A DNA stretch of 64,000 nt from Paraburkholderia phenoliruptrix (GCF_902859825.1 NZ_CADIKB010000001.1:496001-560000); one strand, 5' to 3'; counted from the first letter of the stretch, positions 8,464-17,608 are shown. Program-made: numbers and translations. The notes: generated by a model not told the origin, from the sequence alone.

Positions 8464-9320
8464 CTCTGTCTCCCTGGTTCGCCCACCACGAGTATTTCGC
8501 CGCGCCCGTCGACGGCGGCGTCGCCCGCATAACGTCGCGGCAGCGCGGCCGCGCGCCACTGCGAGAAGGGCGCGATTTCGCCCGCGAGGCTCCGGACGAG
8601 CAATGACCAGAACACGTCGAAGCCGCAGCCGCCGTCGGCGAAGGTCGGCGGCAGATAAGTGGGACGCTGCGCAAGCAGCAGGGTTCCGCGTCTCATACCG
8701 TACGCATAATGCGCGCCCACCCGGCCGGCGATGCCGACAGTGCCCGCCACCAGCCGCGACGCCGCGAAGTCGCCCGCATCGCCGCCCACCAGCACGAGCC
8801 CGCGACGCATCCGGTCCGCGAGGCGCGCACCCGCGTTGCCGTGGATCGTCAGCGTGCCGCCCGTCATCCCTTCCATGTCGCCGGCAAGCGCGCCTCCCGC
8901 GAAGTCGCCGCAGTGGCCCGCCACCGTGAGGCGTCCGCTGCGCATTTCGCAGGCGGTGAAGTGACCGGCGTCGCCGTCGATACGCAATACGCCGCCTGCC
9001 ATCTGGAAGCCGCTTTGATCGCCCGCTGTGCCGCGCACGATCAGATGGCCGTGCGTCATGTGCGCGCCGAGACGGTCGAGCCACGGCACCGCATCTTCGA
9101 TCACGAGCGCGGGCTCGGCGCCCTGAGCGTCGGGCGCCGGGTCGCCGCTGCGCGCCACGTCGAACAGATCGGCGACGACGCAACGATCGTTGCCGGCAGG
9201 CAGCACCATGCGTTCGATTTCGGCGACGGCAAGCGCCGCGAGCGGCGCCGGCAGCAGCGCCGACGCATCGACGCGAAAACCAGGAGCCGTCTTCACGCGC
9301 AAGGTGGTCACGACGCTCAT
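8460..9320 (-). CDS. fhcC: FhcC, formyltransferase/hydrolase complex subunit C
   Basis: 286 residues homologous to FwdC/FmdC. The central region (about 90-210) is a right-handed beta helix of glycine-rich repeats such as GTAGDQSGFQMAGG, GDAGHFTACEMRSG and GNAGARLADRMRRG. With FhcA, B and D it forms the bacterial complex that moves the formyl group from H4MPT to methanofuran and hydrolyses it to formate. It overlaps fhcD by four bases at its start and cytochrome b561 by four bases at its end. Confidence 0.95.
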   Translation of the reverse strand: MSVVTTLRVKTAPGFRVDASALLPAPLAALAVAEIERMVLPAGNDRCVVADLFDVARSGDPAPDAQGAEPALVIEDAVPWLDRLGAHMTHGHLIVRGTAGDQSGFQMAGGVLRIDGDAGHFTACEMRSGRLTVAGHCGDFAGGALAGDMEGMTGGTLTIHGNAGARLADRMRRGLVLVGGDAGDFAASRLVAGTVGIAGRVGAHYAYGMRRGTLLLAQRPTYLPPTFADGGCGFDVFWSLLVRSLAGEIAPFSQWRAAALPRRYAGDAAVDGRGEILVVGEPGRQR

Positions 9321-10315
9321 GCGCTGCTCCCGCCGAGACCGGCCGCCAATTGGTGAAGGTGGAAGTGATGCGGGCCGAGCTTGCCGCCGTAATTGCCCGC
9401 GGAAATGCGCAGCAAACCGCCCGCGTGCCCGCGCCCCGCAGCGGCGAGGATGCCTGCCGTCATCGCCGCCCCGACGTCCGCTTCAGTGAGTCCGTCGATC
9501 ACGATCTCCAGCACGCAGCCCACGTCCGCGCCCAGTTCGCTGCGCGGCGAGAGGCCGGTGAGCGTGGGGCAGAACGCGTCGTTGGTGGATGCGCTCGCGC
9601 CTTGGTACTTCGACCCGACTTTCGATCCCGAGCGCACCACGCCGCCGGGAAACGGCAGAATCACGTTCGGCAGCCTGCGCATGGCGGCGACGGCGGCCTC
9701 GGCGGCGGCGAGCGCCGCGTCCATGTCGCGCGCGAGCAGGATCAGGTTGCCGCCGCCCACCGCCTTCACGGTGGGCGCGGTTTCTTCGCAGACGAACTCG
9801 CCGTCCATGACCGGCACGCGCCAGTAGCGCGTGTCGCCGAGCATCTTCGAAATTTGCCAGCCGTCGCCGAAAAAGCGCAGGTTTTTGCCGAGCGGCGCGA
9901 GGTCCGACAGCGGCGCACGGCTTGTTTGCGGATCGATGCCGCGATACACGGCGGTGGTCGGGCACGTCAGCACGCATTGGCCGACGCGCCGCTCGATCTG
10001 CCTCGCCAACTCCTTCGACGACACCGCAAACAGCAGCACTGCAACGCCGGGCCGGCCGTCCGGCGTTTCCTCGTTTTCAAGCGTGCGTTCGACGCCGGCC
10101 TCGCAGCCGCAGCCGATCACCGAGGTCGCGAAACCTGTCAGCGAGTGCGCGGCCTGCATCGCCCACGCCGGCGTATGCGCGGTGATGACGAGCCGCGTCG
10201 CCTTCATCGGGAACGCTTCCGCGAAGGTGGCGTCGATCGTCGTGCCGTTGATCTGCAGGGTCGGCGTGTCGCTCATCGTGTGCGGGTCACCGTTTGGGGC
10301 AGCGAGTTCAGCCAT
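9317..10315 (-). CDS. fhcD: FhcD, formylmethanofuran:H4MPT formyltransferase
   Basis: 332 residues from the ATG at 10315, one base after the fhcA stop; an internal ATG at 10276 would give 319 residues and fits the archaeal Ftr length better. The protein has INGTTIDATFAEAFPMKATRLVITA near its start and LPFPGGVVRSGSKVGSKY in the C-terminal lobe, both Ftr signatures. It transfers formyl from formyl-H4MPT to the methanofuran analogue. Its stop overlaps the fhcC start as ATGA. No strong ribosome-binding site was seen before either start, so coupling with fhcA translation is likely. Confidence 0.95.
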   Translation of the reverse strand: MAELAAPNGDPHTMSDTPTLQINGTTIDATFAEAFPMKATRLVITAHTPAWAMQAAHSLTGFATSVIGCGCEAGVERTLENEETPDGRPGVAVLLFAVSSKELARQIERRVGQCVLTCPTTAVYRGIDPQTSRAPLSDLAPLGKNLRFFGDGWQISKMLGDTRYWRVPVMDGEFVCEETAPTVKAVGGGNLILLARDMDAALAAAEAAVAAMRRLPNVILPFPGGVVRSGSKVGSKYQGASASTNDAFCPTLTGLSPRSELGADVGCVLEIVIDGLTEADVGAAMTAGILAAAGRGHAGGLLRISAGNYGGKLGPHHFHLHQLAAGLGGSSA

Positions 10316-10316
10316 A

Positions 10317-12017
10317 TCAGGCGTGCGCGAAGCATTCGACCGGCAACAGCTTGCCGCCGCGGCAGCACTGGCAAATCTCGTCGTTGCTGATTGCGGCATG
10401 GGCGAAATTGCTCGCGAGATTCGCTTCGCTGTAGGCGCGCACGCGCTTTTCGATGCCGCGGTCGAAGGCCGGCGAGACGAAATGAATGCCGCCTGTCGGC
10501 GTGGCCACGAGCGTGCCGTCGCGCGCCACCAGTTCGCCGTCCTTGAACACATAGGCGGGCGATGTGAACATCCGCTCGCGGTCCGGCTCGTCGCGATACA
10601 CGGCAATGTCCGCCGCCGCGCCCACTCCCAGATGGCCGCGGTCGCGCAAGCCAAGCAGACGCGCCGGTCCCGCGCGCGTGATGATCGCGATCTCGTACAG
10701 CGAGAATTCGCGCGTCAATTGCGGCAAAGCGCTTGCTACCTGCGCGTCGGCGTGCAGCTTCGAGAGCTGTTCGTCGCGAAACGACTTGTCCATCAGAAGG
10801 CGGATCAGATGGGGATAACTCGTGAAGGGGCCGCCGTTCGGATGATCGGTCGTCATCGCGACGCGCCACGGGTCGTCGACCAGCAGAAAGATTTCGAGCC
10901 CGATGATCCACTGCAACGCATTCACATAGCTCTGCTCACGATAGCGGAACGGCACCACGCCGCAGCCCGCGTCGCATTCGATATCGCCGACCACCCACTT
11001 GTGCGGCCGCGCAAGCGGCGCATTGCGGAACTGCATCATCGTGTCGCTGGACGCGGTAACCGTCTGTCCAAAGATGATCTGGCCCACGTCGATCGACACA
11101 TTGGGCCGCCCGTTCACGGCTTCTGCAATACGCCGCGCGCCCGACGAAAATTTGAGCGGCCCCTCGGTGCCGTAGCTATGAAACTGGATATGCGTGAGAT
11201 GGACGGGCAGGCCGTCGGCGGCGTCCATTGTCGCGATGGTCGAATCGATATTGCCCGGCACGCCGAGGTTGCTCGCGTGCACATGCAGCGGATGCGGCAC
11301 GCGCAAGTCGGTCAGCGCGCGCGTCAGCGTGTGCAGCACTTCGCGCGGCGTGATGCCGTAGTGCGCGTGCGGTTCGTCGACATCGAGCGAACGCTGGTTG
11401 AACTTGAACGCCGAAATGCCGCCCGGATTGACGACCTTCACGCCGAGCGCCTTGCTGGCATGAATCGTCCAGCCGACGTAGTCGCGCAGACGCTCGAAGT
11501 CTTCGCGCGCGGCCAGCATCTGCAGGAACAGTTCGTCGTTGCCGAGCATCACGTACGCGCCGTGGTCGATGATCGGCGTGTCGCCCATTTCGAGGTGCGT
11601 ATGGCGCGCGTTGGACGGCATCATCGCCGGTTCGAATGCGGCGGTGTAGCCCATTTCGGCATAGCGGTAGCCGGTGGCGAGCGTGCCCGGCGCGCACACG
11701 CCGCAAGAGGGCAGCCGCAGGTAGCGGCCGTCGGCGTCCTGCACGGATTCGTAGGCGGCATCGCGTGCGGGATCGTTACGATGATCTTCGGGCAGCAGGA
11801 GCCGCGACAGATTGGTCTTGCCGCCGCCGATATGCGAATGCATGTCGATGCCGCCCGCCATCACGATCATGCCGGAGGCGTCGTATTCGCAATCGGCCGG
11901 GACGTTCGCGGGCACATCGACGATGCGGCCGTCGCGGATTGTCAGATCGCGGCGTTCGCCGTCCACGCCGTTAGCCGGGTCGAAGAGCGTGCCGCCTTTG
12001 AGCCGGACGAGCGTCAT
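10317..12017 (-). CDS. fhcA: FhcA, formylmethanofuran hydrolase subunit A
   Basis: 566 residues of the amidohydrolase superfamily, equivalent to FwdA/FmdA. The metal-binding motif GGIDMHSHIGGGK lies near residue 60, followed by LHVHASNLG and HLTHIQFHSYG histidines and a TTDHPNGGPF aspartate region. FhcA hydrolyses the formyl-methanofuran analogue to formate. The ATG at 12017 overlaps the fhcB stop codon (ATGA). The C-terminus holds CQCCRGGK, a small cysteine cluster. The order fhcB-A-D-C matches, as I recall it, that of Methylobacterium. Confidence 0.97.
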   Translation of the reverse strand: MTLVRLKGGTLFDPANGVDGERRDLTIRDGRIVDVPANVPADCEYDASGMIVMAGGIDMHSHIGGGKTNLSRLLLPEDHRNDPARDAAYESVQDADGRYLRLPSCGVCAPGTLATGYRYAEMGYTAAFEPAMMPSNARHTHLEMGDTPIIDHGAYVMLGNDELFLQMLAAREDFERLRDYVGWTIHASKALGVKVVNPGGISAFKFNQRSLDVDEPHAHYGITPREVLHTLTRALTDLRVPHPLHVHASNLGVPGNIDSTIATMDAADGLPVHLTHIQFHSYGTEGPLKFSSGARRIAEAVNGRPNVSIDVGQIIFGQTVTASSDTMMQFRNAPLARPHKWVVGDIECDAGCGVVPFRYREQSYVNALQWIIGLEIFLLVDDPWRVAMTTDHPNGGPFTSYPHLIRLLMDKSFRDEQLSKLHADAQVASALPQLTREFSLYEIAIITRAGPARLLGLRDRGHLGVGAAADIAVYRDEPDRERMFTSPAYVFKDGELVARDGTLVATPTGGIHFVSPAFDRGIEKRVRAYSEANLASNFAHAAISNDEICQCCRGGKLLPVECFAHA

Positions 12018-13489
12018 GGCCGCACCTGCGCGGAGGAGGGGGGCGAAGCCGCCGACTGTGCAGCCAACTGCGCAGCGGACAGCGCAACAGCACAAGGCGC
12101 CGGGAGCCGCGCGGCAAGTTGCGCGGCGACGGTGGCGACCGACGCAAGCCCGGCGCCGCGCGCGGCGGCAAGCGGCATCACGACGGAACTGTCGACGCGA
12201 AACAGATGCCCGCCGCTGTCGATGCCCGGCGTCGCGACCGGAATGAACACGGTGCCCTTGCCGCGTGCCGCCGCCGTCTGCGCAAGCGCCGGGTGGCCGA
12301 GCACGATGGCCGGCAGGCCGTCGGCGAGGCCTTGCGGCCAGGCGGGGGGCGCAAAGCTCGCCACCCACAGGAGCGCGTCGATTGCGCCATCGGCGAGGAG
12401 TTTTTCCGCGCGATAGCGATACGGATCGTGATCGAGCGGGGCGCTCCCTGCCATGCGCGCGGGTGTCGACACACGAGTCCGTAGCGGCAGGCCCGACAGC
12501 CACGTCACCGTCTGGTTGACCGTCAAGGCGCCGTCATCGCCGCCGAGCGCGAGGCCGCCTGCGCGCGTGGTCAGATTCGACGCCTTGACGATCCGGTTCA
12601 ACGCTTCGATCAGCAACGCGGCGTGCGGGCCGGGCAGCGAAGCGGGCTCATAGACGAACACCGTGTAGCGTGCCGCGTCGATGCGAGCCTGCAGCGCCTG
12701 CAATACGGCGAGTGTCTGCTGCACGTCCGATGCATGCGCGACATCCTGATGCAGCGCGGTCGGCGGACGCCTGTCGCTCACCGTGGACCACAGCGCGAGG
12801 GTGTCGAACGGATCGGCGTTCGCCAGGATCGACTCCACGCGCACGTTCTCACGGCCGCTCGCCGCCGGGTCCGCTTCGCAGCCGATGAACACGAGTTCGC
12901 GCGGCGTCGCCGTTGCGTCGATGGTGCGCGCATAAAAGCGCGGATAGCGCCGCGACGCCTGGCAGCCGAAGAACAGCAGCAGATCGGCGCGCGCGCGTAC
13001 TTCGGAAAGCGTCGTGAAGAACAAGCCGCGGTCCTGAAACGCAAGCGTCGCCGCACTCAGCGCGTCGCCATGCTGGTGATCGAGTATCGCGCCGCAGCCC
13101 GCGGCCAGCGTGTACAGCGCGCGCGCGCCGGCCACATCGGTCGCGAGGCCGCCGAACAGGGGCCGCCGCGCCGCCGACAGCAGGTGCGCCGCGCGCGAGA
13201 GCGCCGCGTCGAGTTCCACTTCGTCGCCGTCGACACTCGCGGGACACGACGCGTCGCCCGCACCGTAGCAGCCAAGCGCCTGCGCAAGGCGCGGGCAGTC
13301 GGTGTTGTGCGCGCAGAGCGTGGCGTCGTCGTGCGATTCGATGGTCAGGTCATCGCACAGCAGCGGACAGAAGGGGCAGGTCCAGTCGCGTGTGACCGCT
13401 GAGGCGCCGGCGTGGGGCGCGCCCGCGGGGCTGGTCGTCGACGGATCGGTGGGCGAGAGGTGCATGGGCCGACTTTTAGCAAGCTCCAT
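12014..13489 (-). CDS. fhcB: FhcB, formylmethanofuran dehydrogenase subunit B homologue
   Basis: 491 residues related to the molybdopterin/tungstopterin subunit FwdB/FmdB. It starts with a cysteine motif CPFCPLLCDDL and keeps the fold (FFGCQASRRYPRFYAR, LLWVASFAPP). Bacterial FhcB proteins are thought to have lost the redox cofactor, in line with the complex acting only as a hydrolase. It is the first gene of the eleven-gene leftward run. The start is taken at 13489; ATG at 13465 (MHLSPTD) is equally plausible because neither has a clear ribosome-binding site. Confidence 0.95.
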   Translation of the reverse strand: MELAKSRPMHLSPTDPSTTSPAGAPHAGASAVTRDWTCPFCPLLCDDLTIESHDDATLCAHNTDCPRLAQALGCYGAGDASCPASVDGDEVELDAALSRAAHLLSAARRPLFGGLATDVAGARALYTLAAGCGAILDHQHGDALSAATLAFQDRGLFFTTLSEVRARADLLLFFGCQASRRYPRFYARTIDATATPRELVFIGCEADPAASGRENVRVESILANADPFDTLALWSTVSDRRPPTALHQDVAHASDVQQTLAVLQALQARIDAARYTVFVYEPASLPGPHAALLIEALNRIVKASNLTTRAGGLALGGDDGALTVNQTVTWLSGLPLRTRVSTPARMAGSAPLDHDPYRYRAEKLLADGAIDALLWVASFAPPAWPQGLADGLPAIVLGHPALAQTAAARGKGTVFIPVATPGIDSGGHLFRVDSSVVMPLAAARGAGLASVATVAAQLAARLPAPCAVALSAAQLAAQSAASPPSSAQVRP

Positions 13490-13769
13490 GCCGATGAGTT
13501 TCGTCGCCCTGCCCGAACGTGCTGTCGAACGGGGCGCGTCAATGTGATGCCGCGCTTAAACCATTGCACGTGATGGGCAGCGCGTGCCGGTGCGCTGCGC
13601 CAGGTCGACGCTGTACCGCCGCGCCACTGCGTCAGTCTGGCGCAGCGCACAGGTTGTGTGTCGTTCTGGAGCAGAGTGTCACGCGCGGCTTGCCAAAGGG
13701 CGATAAAGCTCGCCGGTGGTTTACCGCGACCCGTTATCCGCCGATTGGCATAGAACTTGTTTTGCTGGC
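13490..13769. promoter_or_regulatory. fhc-pqq operon upstream region with a 14-bp inverted repeat
   Basis: This 280-base gap between the HisA-like gene and fhcB should hold the operon promoter. It contains a perfect inverted repeat: GTGCGCTGCGCCAG at 13590-13603 and CTGGCGCAGCGCAC at 13637-13650, separated by 33 bases. No T-run follows either arm, so it does not look like a terminator; two operator half-sites, or a hairpin in the leader, are possible. No open frame with family similarity was seen here. Confidence 0.5.
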
Positions 13770-14516
13770 CTACGTCGATGCGGCGAGCGGGATGCCGATG
13801 CGGCGGTCGTGCAGCGCGGACGCCACAAGCCACGCGCTTGCGCCGGTGCGCGCCGCGGCCGCCATGTCATCGGAATCGCGGATGCCGCCGGCGCCGATCA
13901 CCTCGGTATCGGCGGGCGCGTTGGCACGAATGTGTTCGAAGGTCACGAGATCCGGGCCGTCGTAGCTGCCGACGTGGTCGAGCGTCATGGCGATGACCCG
14001 GCGCGGCCACCACGTGCGCGCGGGCCCGGCACCATCGTGAAGGTCGGGCGCGCCGAGCAGCCGGCCCGCGCGATGGTCGAGCGAGAGGATCGGCGAGAAG
14101 CCCGCGGCTTGCGCGGCACGCGGCGCACGAATGTCTTGCAGCGATTCCGTGCCGAAGACCGGCACGAGCGTCGCGGCGGCGTGCGGCGCGGGCGGGCCGC
14201 TGCCGTCGATGCGCGCGAACAGCGCCTGCATCGACGGGGAGTCGGCATAACCCGCGTCGAGCCAGATGTCGATGCCGGGCAGCGCGGCGCGCAACGCAGC
14301 GAGCGTTTCCACGTGAGCGCGCTGCTGAAGGATGGCGCCGAGGTCGGCGATATAGAGCGTGCGGGCGCCGCTGGCCGCGAGCAGCGCGCGGGCGATGGCA
14401 AGCGGCTCGCTGCCGGCGGCCAGCGACGAACGTATCGGCAGATAAGCGGCCCGTTCGCCGCGCACGGCGCGCACGACGTGGCCGTCGAGCAGATCGAGAA
14501 CCGGTATCACCTGCAT
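13770..14516 (-). CDS. HisA/HisF-like TIM-barrel protein of the methanofuran cluster
   Basis: 248 residues starting MQVIPVLDLLDGHVVRAVRG, with Asp8 in the position of the HisA catalytic aspartate, and C-terminal VIGAGGIRDSDDM and WLVASALHDRRIG typical of the phosphate-binding end. True HisA is a histidine enzyme, but here the gene is set apart from other his genes and lies among methanofuran biosynthesis genes, so a paralogue acting on a cofactor intermediate is more likely. Its start codon is only 13 bases from that of the divergent mfnD gene. The exact reaction is unknown to me. Confidence 0.8.
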   Translation of the reverse strand: MQVIPVLDLLDGHVVRAVRGERAAYLPIRSSLAAGSEPLAIARALLAASGARTLYIADLGAILQQRAHVETLAALRAALPGIDIWLDAGYADSPSMQALFARIDGSGPPAPHAAATLVPVFGTESLQDIRAPRAAQAAGFSPILSLDHRAGRLLGAPDLHDGAGPARTWWPRRVIAMTLDHVGSYDGPDLVTFEHIRANAPADTEVIGAGGIRDSDDMAAAARTGASAWLVASALHDRRIGIPLAAST

Positions 14517-14529
14517 AGGGGCGCATCCT

Positions 14530-15618
14530 TTGACCAAGATCTTTGTCTTCGAGTATCTCACCGGCGGCGGCATCGACCCCGCGCTGGCCGACGCGGGGAG
14601 TCTGGCGGACCTGAGCGCGCTGATCGTCGAAGGCCGTGTGATGCGCGACGCGCTCGTCGCGGATCTGCGCAAGCTCGACGGTATCGACGTGAGCTTTGCG
14701 AGTTCGCGCTTCGAAAATGTCGATCCGGCGCTTGCTCATTGTAGGGCCGCGCCCGGCGAATCGATGACGGCCTTTGTCGCGCGCGCGGCTCGCGAGCACG
14801 ACTATGCGTGGATCGTCGCGCCCGAATGCGACGGCTTGCTGCTGCATCTTTACGACGCGGTCGGCGCGGCGCGCTGGCTCGGTTGCGCGAAGGAGGCGAT
14901 CCGCGTCGCGTCGAGCAAGAGCGCGACTGCCGCGTGTCTCGCGGCGCACGGCATTGCGACGACGCCGGCCATCGAGCCCGGCGAGGCGGCGGCCTACACG
15001 GACAGCAAGTGGGTCGTCAAGCCGGACGACGGCGCGGGCGGCCTCGACACCTTCGTATTCGACGATTTCAGCTACGCGTGTGCCGAATACGACGCGCGCG
15101 CGGCGGCCGCGCGCAATCCGGTGCTGCAGGCGTGGGTCGACGGCGAGCCGCTGAGCCTTTCGCTGATCTGCGACGGCGCGCGAGTCGAACTCGTCAGCAT
15201 CAACCGGCAACGGATCGGTCTGTCCGAAAGCAAAGGGCCGGGGCTGCACGCGAGCATCGTCGAATTCGACGGCGTGACGGTCAATCAGGTCGACAGGGCA
15301 AGCGACCAGGGCAAGGCGCTCGGCGAGCTCGCCCAGCGCGTCGCGAAGGCGCTACCGGGGCTGCGCGGCTTCGCCGGAATCGACGTGGTGTGGCATCCGT
15401 TGCGCGGGCCGGTCGTCATCGAGGTCAATCCGCGCCTGACGGTCGCGTACGCGGGGCTGTCTGCCGCGCTTGGGCGCAATCTGTCGGCGAGCTTGCTGGC
15501 GGCGCACGGCGTGCGCATTCGGGCGCGCGAGTCCGCGCAAACGCGTGACTCCGGCGAGCCGCCCGCTGCGGCGGCGCGCGCCTTCGAAACTCAGTCCGCT
15601 TGCGGAGCACAGCCATGA
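14530..15618 (+). CDS. mfnD: ATP-grasp ligase, MfnD-like (tyramine-glutamate ligase type)
   Basis: 362 residues from a TTG start, chosen because it gives the family-like N-terminus MTKIFVFEYLTGGG; no in-frame ATG lies close by. The ATP-grasp fold shows KWVVKPDDGAGGLDTF, QAWVDGEPLSLSLI and VVIEVNPRLTVAYAGL. In methanogens MfnD joins glutamate to tyramine in methanofuran side-chain synthesis; the bacterial homologue presumably builds the equivalent tail. It overlaps mfnF by four bases. It is divergent from the HisA-like gene with a 13-base gap, so at least one promoter must lie inside the opposite gene. Confidence 0.82.
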   Translation: MTKIFVFEYLTGGGIDPALADAGSLADLSALIVEGRVMRDALVADLRKLDGIDVSFASSRFENVDPALAHCRAAPGESMTAFVARAAREHDYAWIVAPECDGLLLHLYDAVGAARWLGCAKEAIRVASSKSATAACLAAHGIATTPAIEPGEAAAYTDSKWVVKPDDGAGGLDTFVFDDFSYACAEYDARAAAARNPVLQAWVDGEPLSLSLICDGARVELVSINRQRIGLSESKGPGLHASIVEFDGVTVNQVDRASDQGKALGELAQRVAKALPGLRGFAGIDVVWHPLRGPVVIEVNPRLTVAYAGLSAALGRNLSASLLAAHGVRIRARESAQTRDSGEPPAAAARAFETQSACGAQP

Positions 15619-16775
15619 ACGCACCTCGCATGGAATCCATGGGCCGCTCGCCGGTATTCGGCTGGGACGTCGGCGGCGCGCACGTGAAGGTGTCGGTGAC
15701 CGGCGCGGGCGGCGGCGTCCTCGATGTCGCTCAGTGGGCGTGCCCGTTGTGGCAGGGCCTCGAACATCTCGAACGCACGATCGATCTCGTCTTCGAGCGC
15801 TGGCCGGTCGCGAAGACCTACGCGGCGCGCCATGCCGTGACGATGACGGGCGAGATGGTCGACCTGTTCGAGGACCGCGCGCAAGGCGTGCGCGCGATTG
15901 CCGCGGCGCTCGCGCAGCGGCTCGGGCCGCGCGTCGCTTTTTATGCGGGCGACGCCGGCTGGTTGACGTCCGAGACCTGCGCCGCCGGCTGGCGCAGCGT
16001 CGCCTCGGCGAACTGGCTCGCTACCGCGTGCTGGGTCGCGACGCGCGTGCCGAACGCGCTGCTGGTCGACATCGGCAGCACGACCACCGACATCATTCCG
16101 ATTGCCGACGGCCGTGTGGTTGCGCGCGCATCGACCGATGCCGGGCGCCTTGCGACCGGCGAGCTCGTCTATCAGGGCGTGGTGCGTACGCCGCTGTGCG
16201 GGATCGCGCGGCGCGTCGAATTCGGCGGCGCGGCGGTCAATGTCATGAACGAATGGTTCGCGACCACGGCCGACATCTACCGGCTCACCGGCGAACTCGC
16301 GCCGCAATACGACCTGTACCCGAGCGCCGACAATGGCCCGAAGACCGAATTGGCGAGCCGCAGGCGGATTGCGCGGATGATCGGCCGCGACGCGCATGAA
16401 ACGAGTCCCGCCGAATGGCGCGCGTTTGCGCTGCGCTGGCGCGAACTGCAGTTGCGCGAGATCGGCGCGAACCTGATGCGCGTGACGGCCGCGCATCCCG
16501 ATCTGGCGGCCGCGCCGCTCGTGGGCGCCGGTTGTGGACGGTTTCTCGTGGCGGCGCTCGCGCGGGAGGAGGCGCGCGGTTACCTTGATTTCGGGGCGCT
16601 GGCGGCGGGCTGTTCAGAAGGGCCAGGTGCGGCAGCAGGGGCAGAGAGAGCCGACCGGGACGACTGGGCGGCGACCTGTGCGCCGAGCATCGCGGTGGCG
16701 TTGCTTGCAGCGACGCGTCATGTCGAGGCCGGCGAGGGGGCTCATCACGCGGACGCGGCGTTTCGGACGGCGTAA
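15615..16775 (+). CDS. mfnF: MfnF-like hydantoinase/oxoprolinase-fold protein (H4MPT-linked C1 pathway protein)
   Basis: 386 residues. The N-terminus (FGWDVGGAHVKVSVTG) and NALLVDIGSTTTDIIPIADG are the phosphate motifs of the ASKHA/hydantoinase-like fold. Members of this family were long labelled H4MPT-linked C1 transfer pathway protein; in methanogens MfnF condenses the aminomethylfuran phosphate with glutamyl-tyramine. The ATG at 15615 overlaps the mfnD stop codon as ATGA and has CGGAG upstream. An upstream TTG at 15600 is a weaker option. Confidence 0.85.
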   Translation: MNAPRMESMGRSPVFGWDVGGAHVKVSVTGAGGGVLDVAQWACPLWQGLEHLERTIDLVFERWPVAKTYAARHAVTMTGEMVDLFEDRAQGVRAIAAALAQRLGPRVAFYAGDAGWLTSETCAAGWRSVASANWLATACWVATRVPNALLVDIGSTTTDIIPIADGRVVARASTDAGRLATGELVYQGVVRTPLCGIARRVEFGGAAVNVMNEWFATTADIYRLTGELAPQYDLYPSADNGPKTELASRRRIARMIGRDAHETSPAEWRAFALRWRELQLREIGANLMRVTAAHPDLAAAPLVGAGCGRFLVAALAREEARGYLDFGALAAGCSEGPGAAAGAERADRDDWAATCAPSIAVALLAATRHVEAGEGAHHADAAFRTA

Positions 16776-16850
16776 GGAGGCAAGCGCATCAGCGAACACG
16801 CAGGGACGCGGACAAGCAAACGAGGTTAATCGCAAACGAGGACAACGATC

Positions 16851-17441
16851 ATGTGGGTGGTCAAGATCGGGGGCAGCCTGAGTCACGAGCCGGCGCTGCG
16901 CCAGTGGCTCATGGAGCTGTGCGAGGTGGGGGGCGGGCGCATCGTCATCGTCCCGGGCGGCGGCGATTTCGCAGACAAGGTGCGGCAATACCAGAGCGAA
17001 TGGTGTTTCGACGATCTCGCCGCACACAACATGTGTCTGCTGGCGATGACCCAGTACGCGCTCCTCATGCAAGGCGTGCTGCCCGAACTCGTGCTTGCGT
17101 CGAGCGAGGCAAAGATCCGCCGCGCGCTGCGCGACGGCCATGTCGCCGTGTGGGTGCCGACGGCGTTGATGCGCGACACGCCCGACGCGATGAGCAACTG
17201 GGACACGACCTCGGACAGCCTCGCCGCCTGGCTCTCGACCATGCTCAACGCCGAGCGGCTGATCGTGGTGAAGTCGTGTCCGATAGCGGGCAACGAGCGG
17301 CTCGACACGCTCGCGGCCGCGGGCGTGGTGGACCGCCGCTTCGTCGATTACGTGAATGAAGCCAACTACGTGGTCGAGCTTTTCAACAAGGACAATGTCG
17401 AATTGATGCGCGACCGGCTGTTGAATACGCCGGTGATTTGA
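16851..17441 (+). CDS. mfnE: MfnE-like amino-acid-kinase-fold phosphotransferase
   Basis: 196 residues with the amino acid kinase pattern: MWVVKIGGSL at the N-terminus, IVIVPGGGDFADKV, and LIVVKSCPI near the nucleotide site. MfnE phosphorylates aminomethylfuran phosphate to the diphosphate used by MfnF, so the neighbouring mfnF supports the call. It begins 75 bases after mfnF, last of the three rightward genes, and converges on mfnB. The 167-base gap to mfnB (17442-17608) shows no clear U-tailed terminator. Confidence 0.85.
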   Translation: MWVVKIGGSLSHEPALRQWLMELCEVGGGRIVIVPGGGDFADKVRQYQSEWCFDDLAAHNMCLLAMTQYALLMQGVLPELVLASSEAKIRRALRDGHVAVWVPTALMRDTPDAMSNWDTTSDSLAAWLSTMLNAERLIVVKSCPIAGNERLDTLAAAGVVDRRFVDYVNEANYVVELFNKDNVELMRDRLLNTPVI

Positions 17442-17608
17442 AGGGAAGGTGCGCTGGCGGCCGTGAAGTGATGAGGCCGCGGCAGCATGCGTCGCAAAGG
17501 AGGGCGGGCGCGCCTGTCGCGGGCAATGCGCGTGCAATGCGCCCGATAAGCACCCGCTAGCCACGCGCGAGGCGCGCGAGAGCGCCTGGAGCGAAGCGCC
17601 CGCAATTT

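Noticed and set aside
9831..12416. 861-codon rightward open frame opposite fhcD and fhcA
   Set aside because: The leftward frames carry the conserved Fhc motifs; this frame has none.
13743..13762. Sigma-54-like TTGGCATAGAACTTGTT
   Set aside because: It points rightward into the 3' end of the leftward HisA-like gene with no rightward gene to serve, and the -12 element has GT instead of GC.
13770..14516. Housekeeping histidine biosynthesis enzyme HisA
   Set aside because: No other his genes are near and it lies within the methanofuran cluster; a paralogue with a cofactor role is more likely.
17442..17608. Terminator between convergent mfnE and mfnB
   Set aside because: Several GC-rich stretches could pair but no stable stem followed by a T-run was found.
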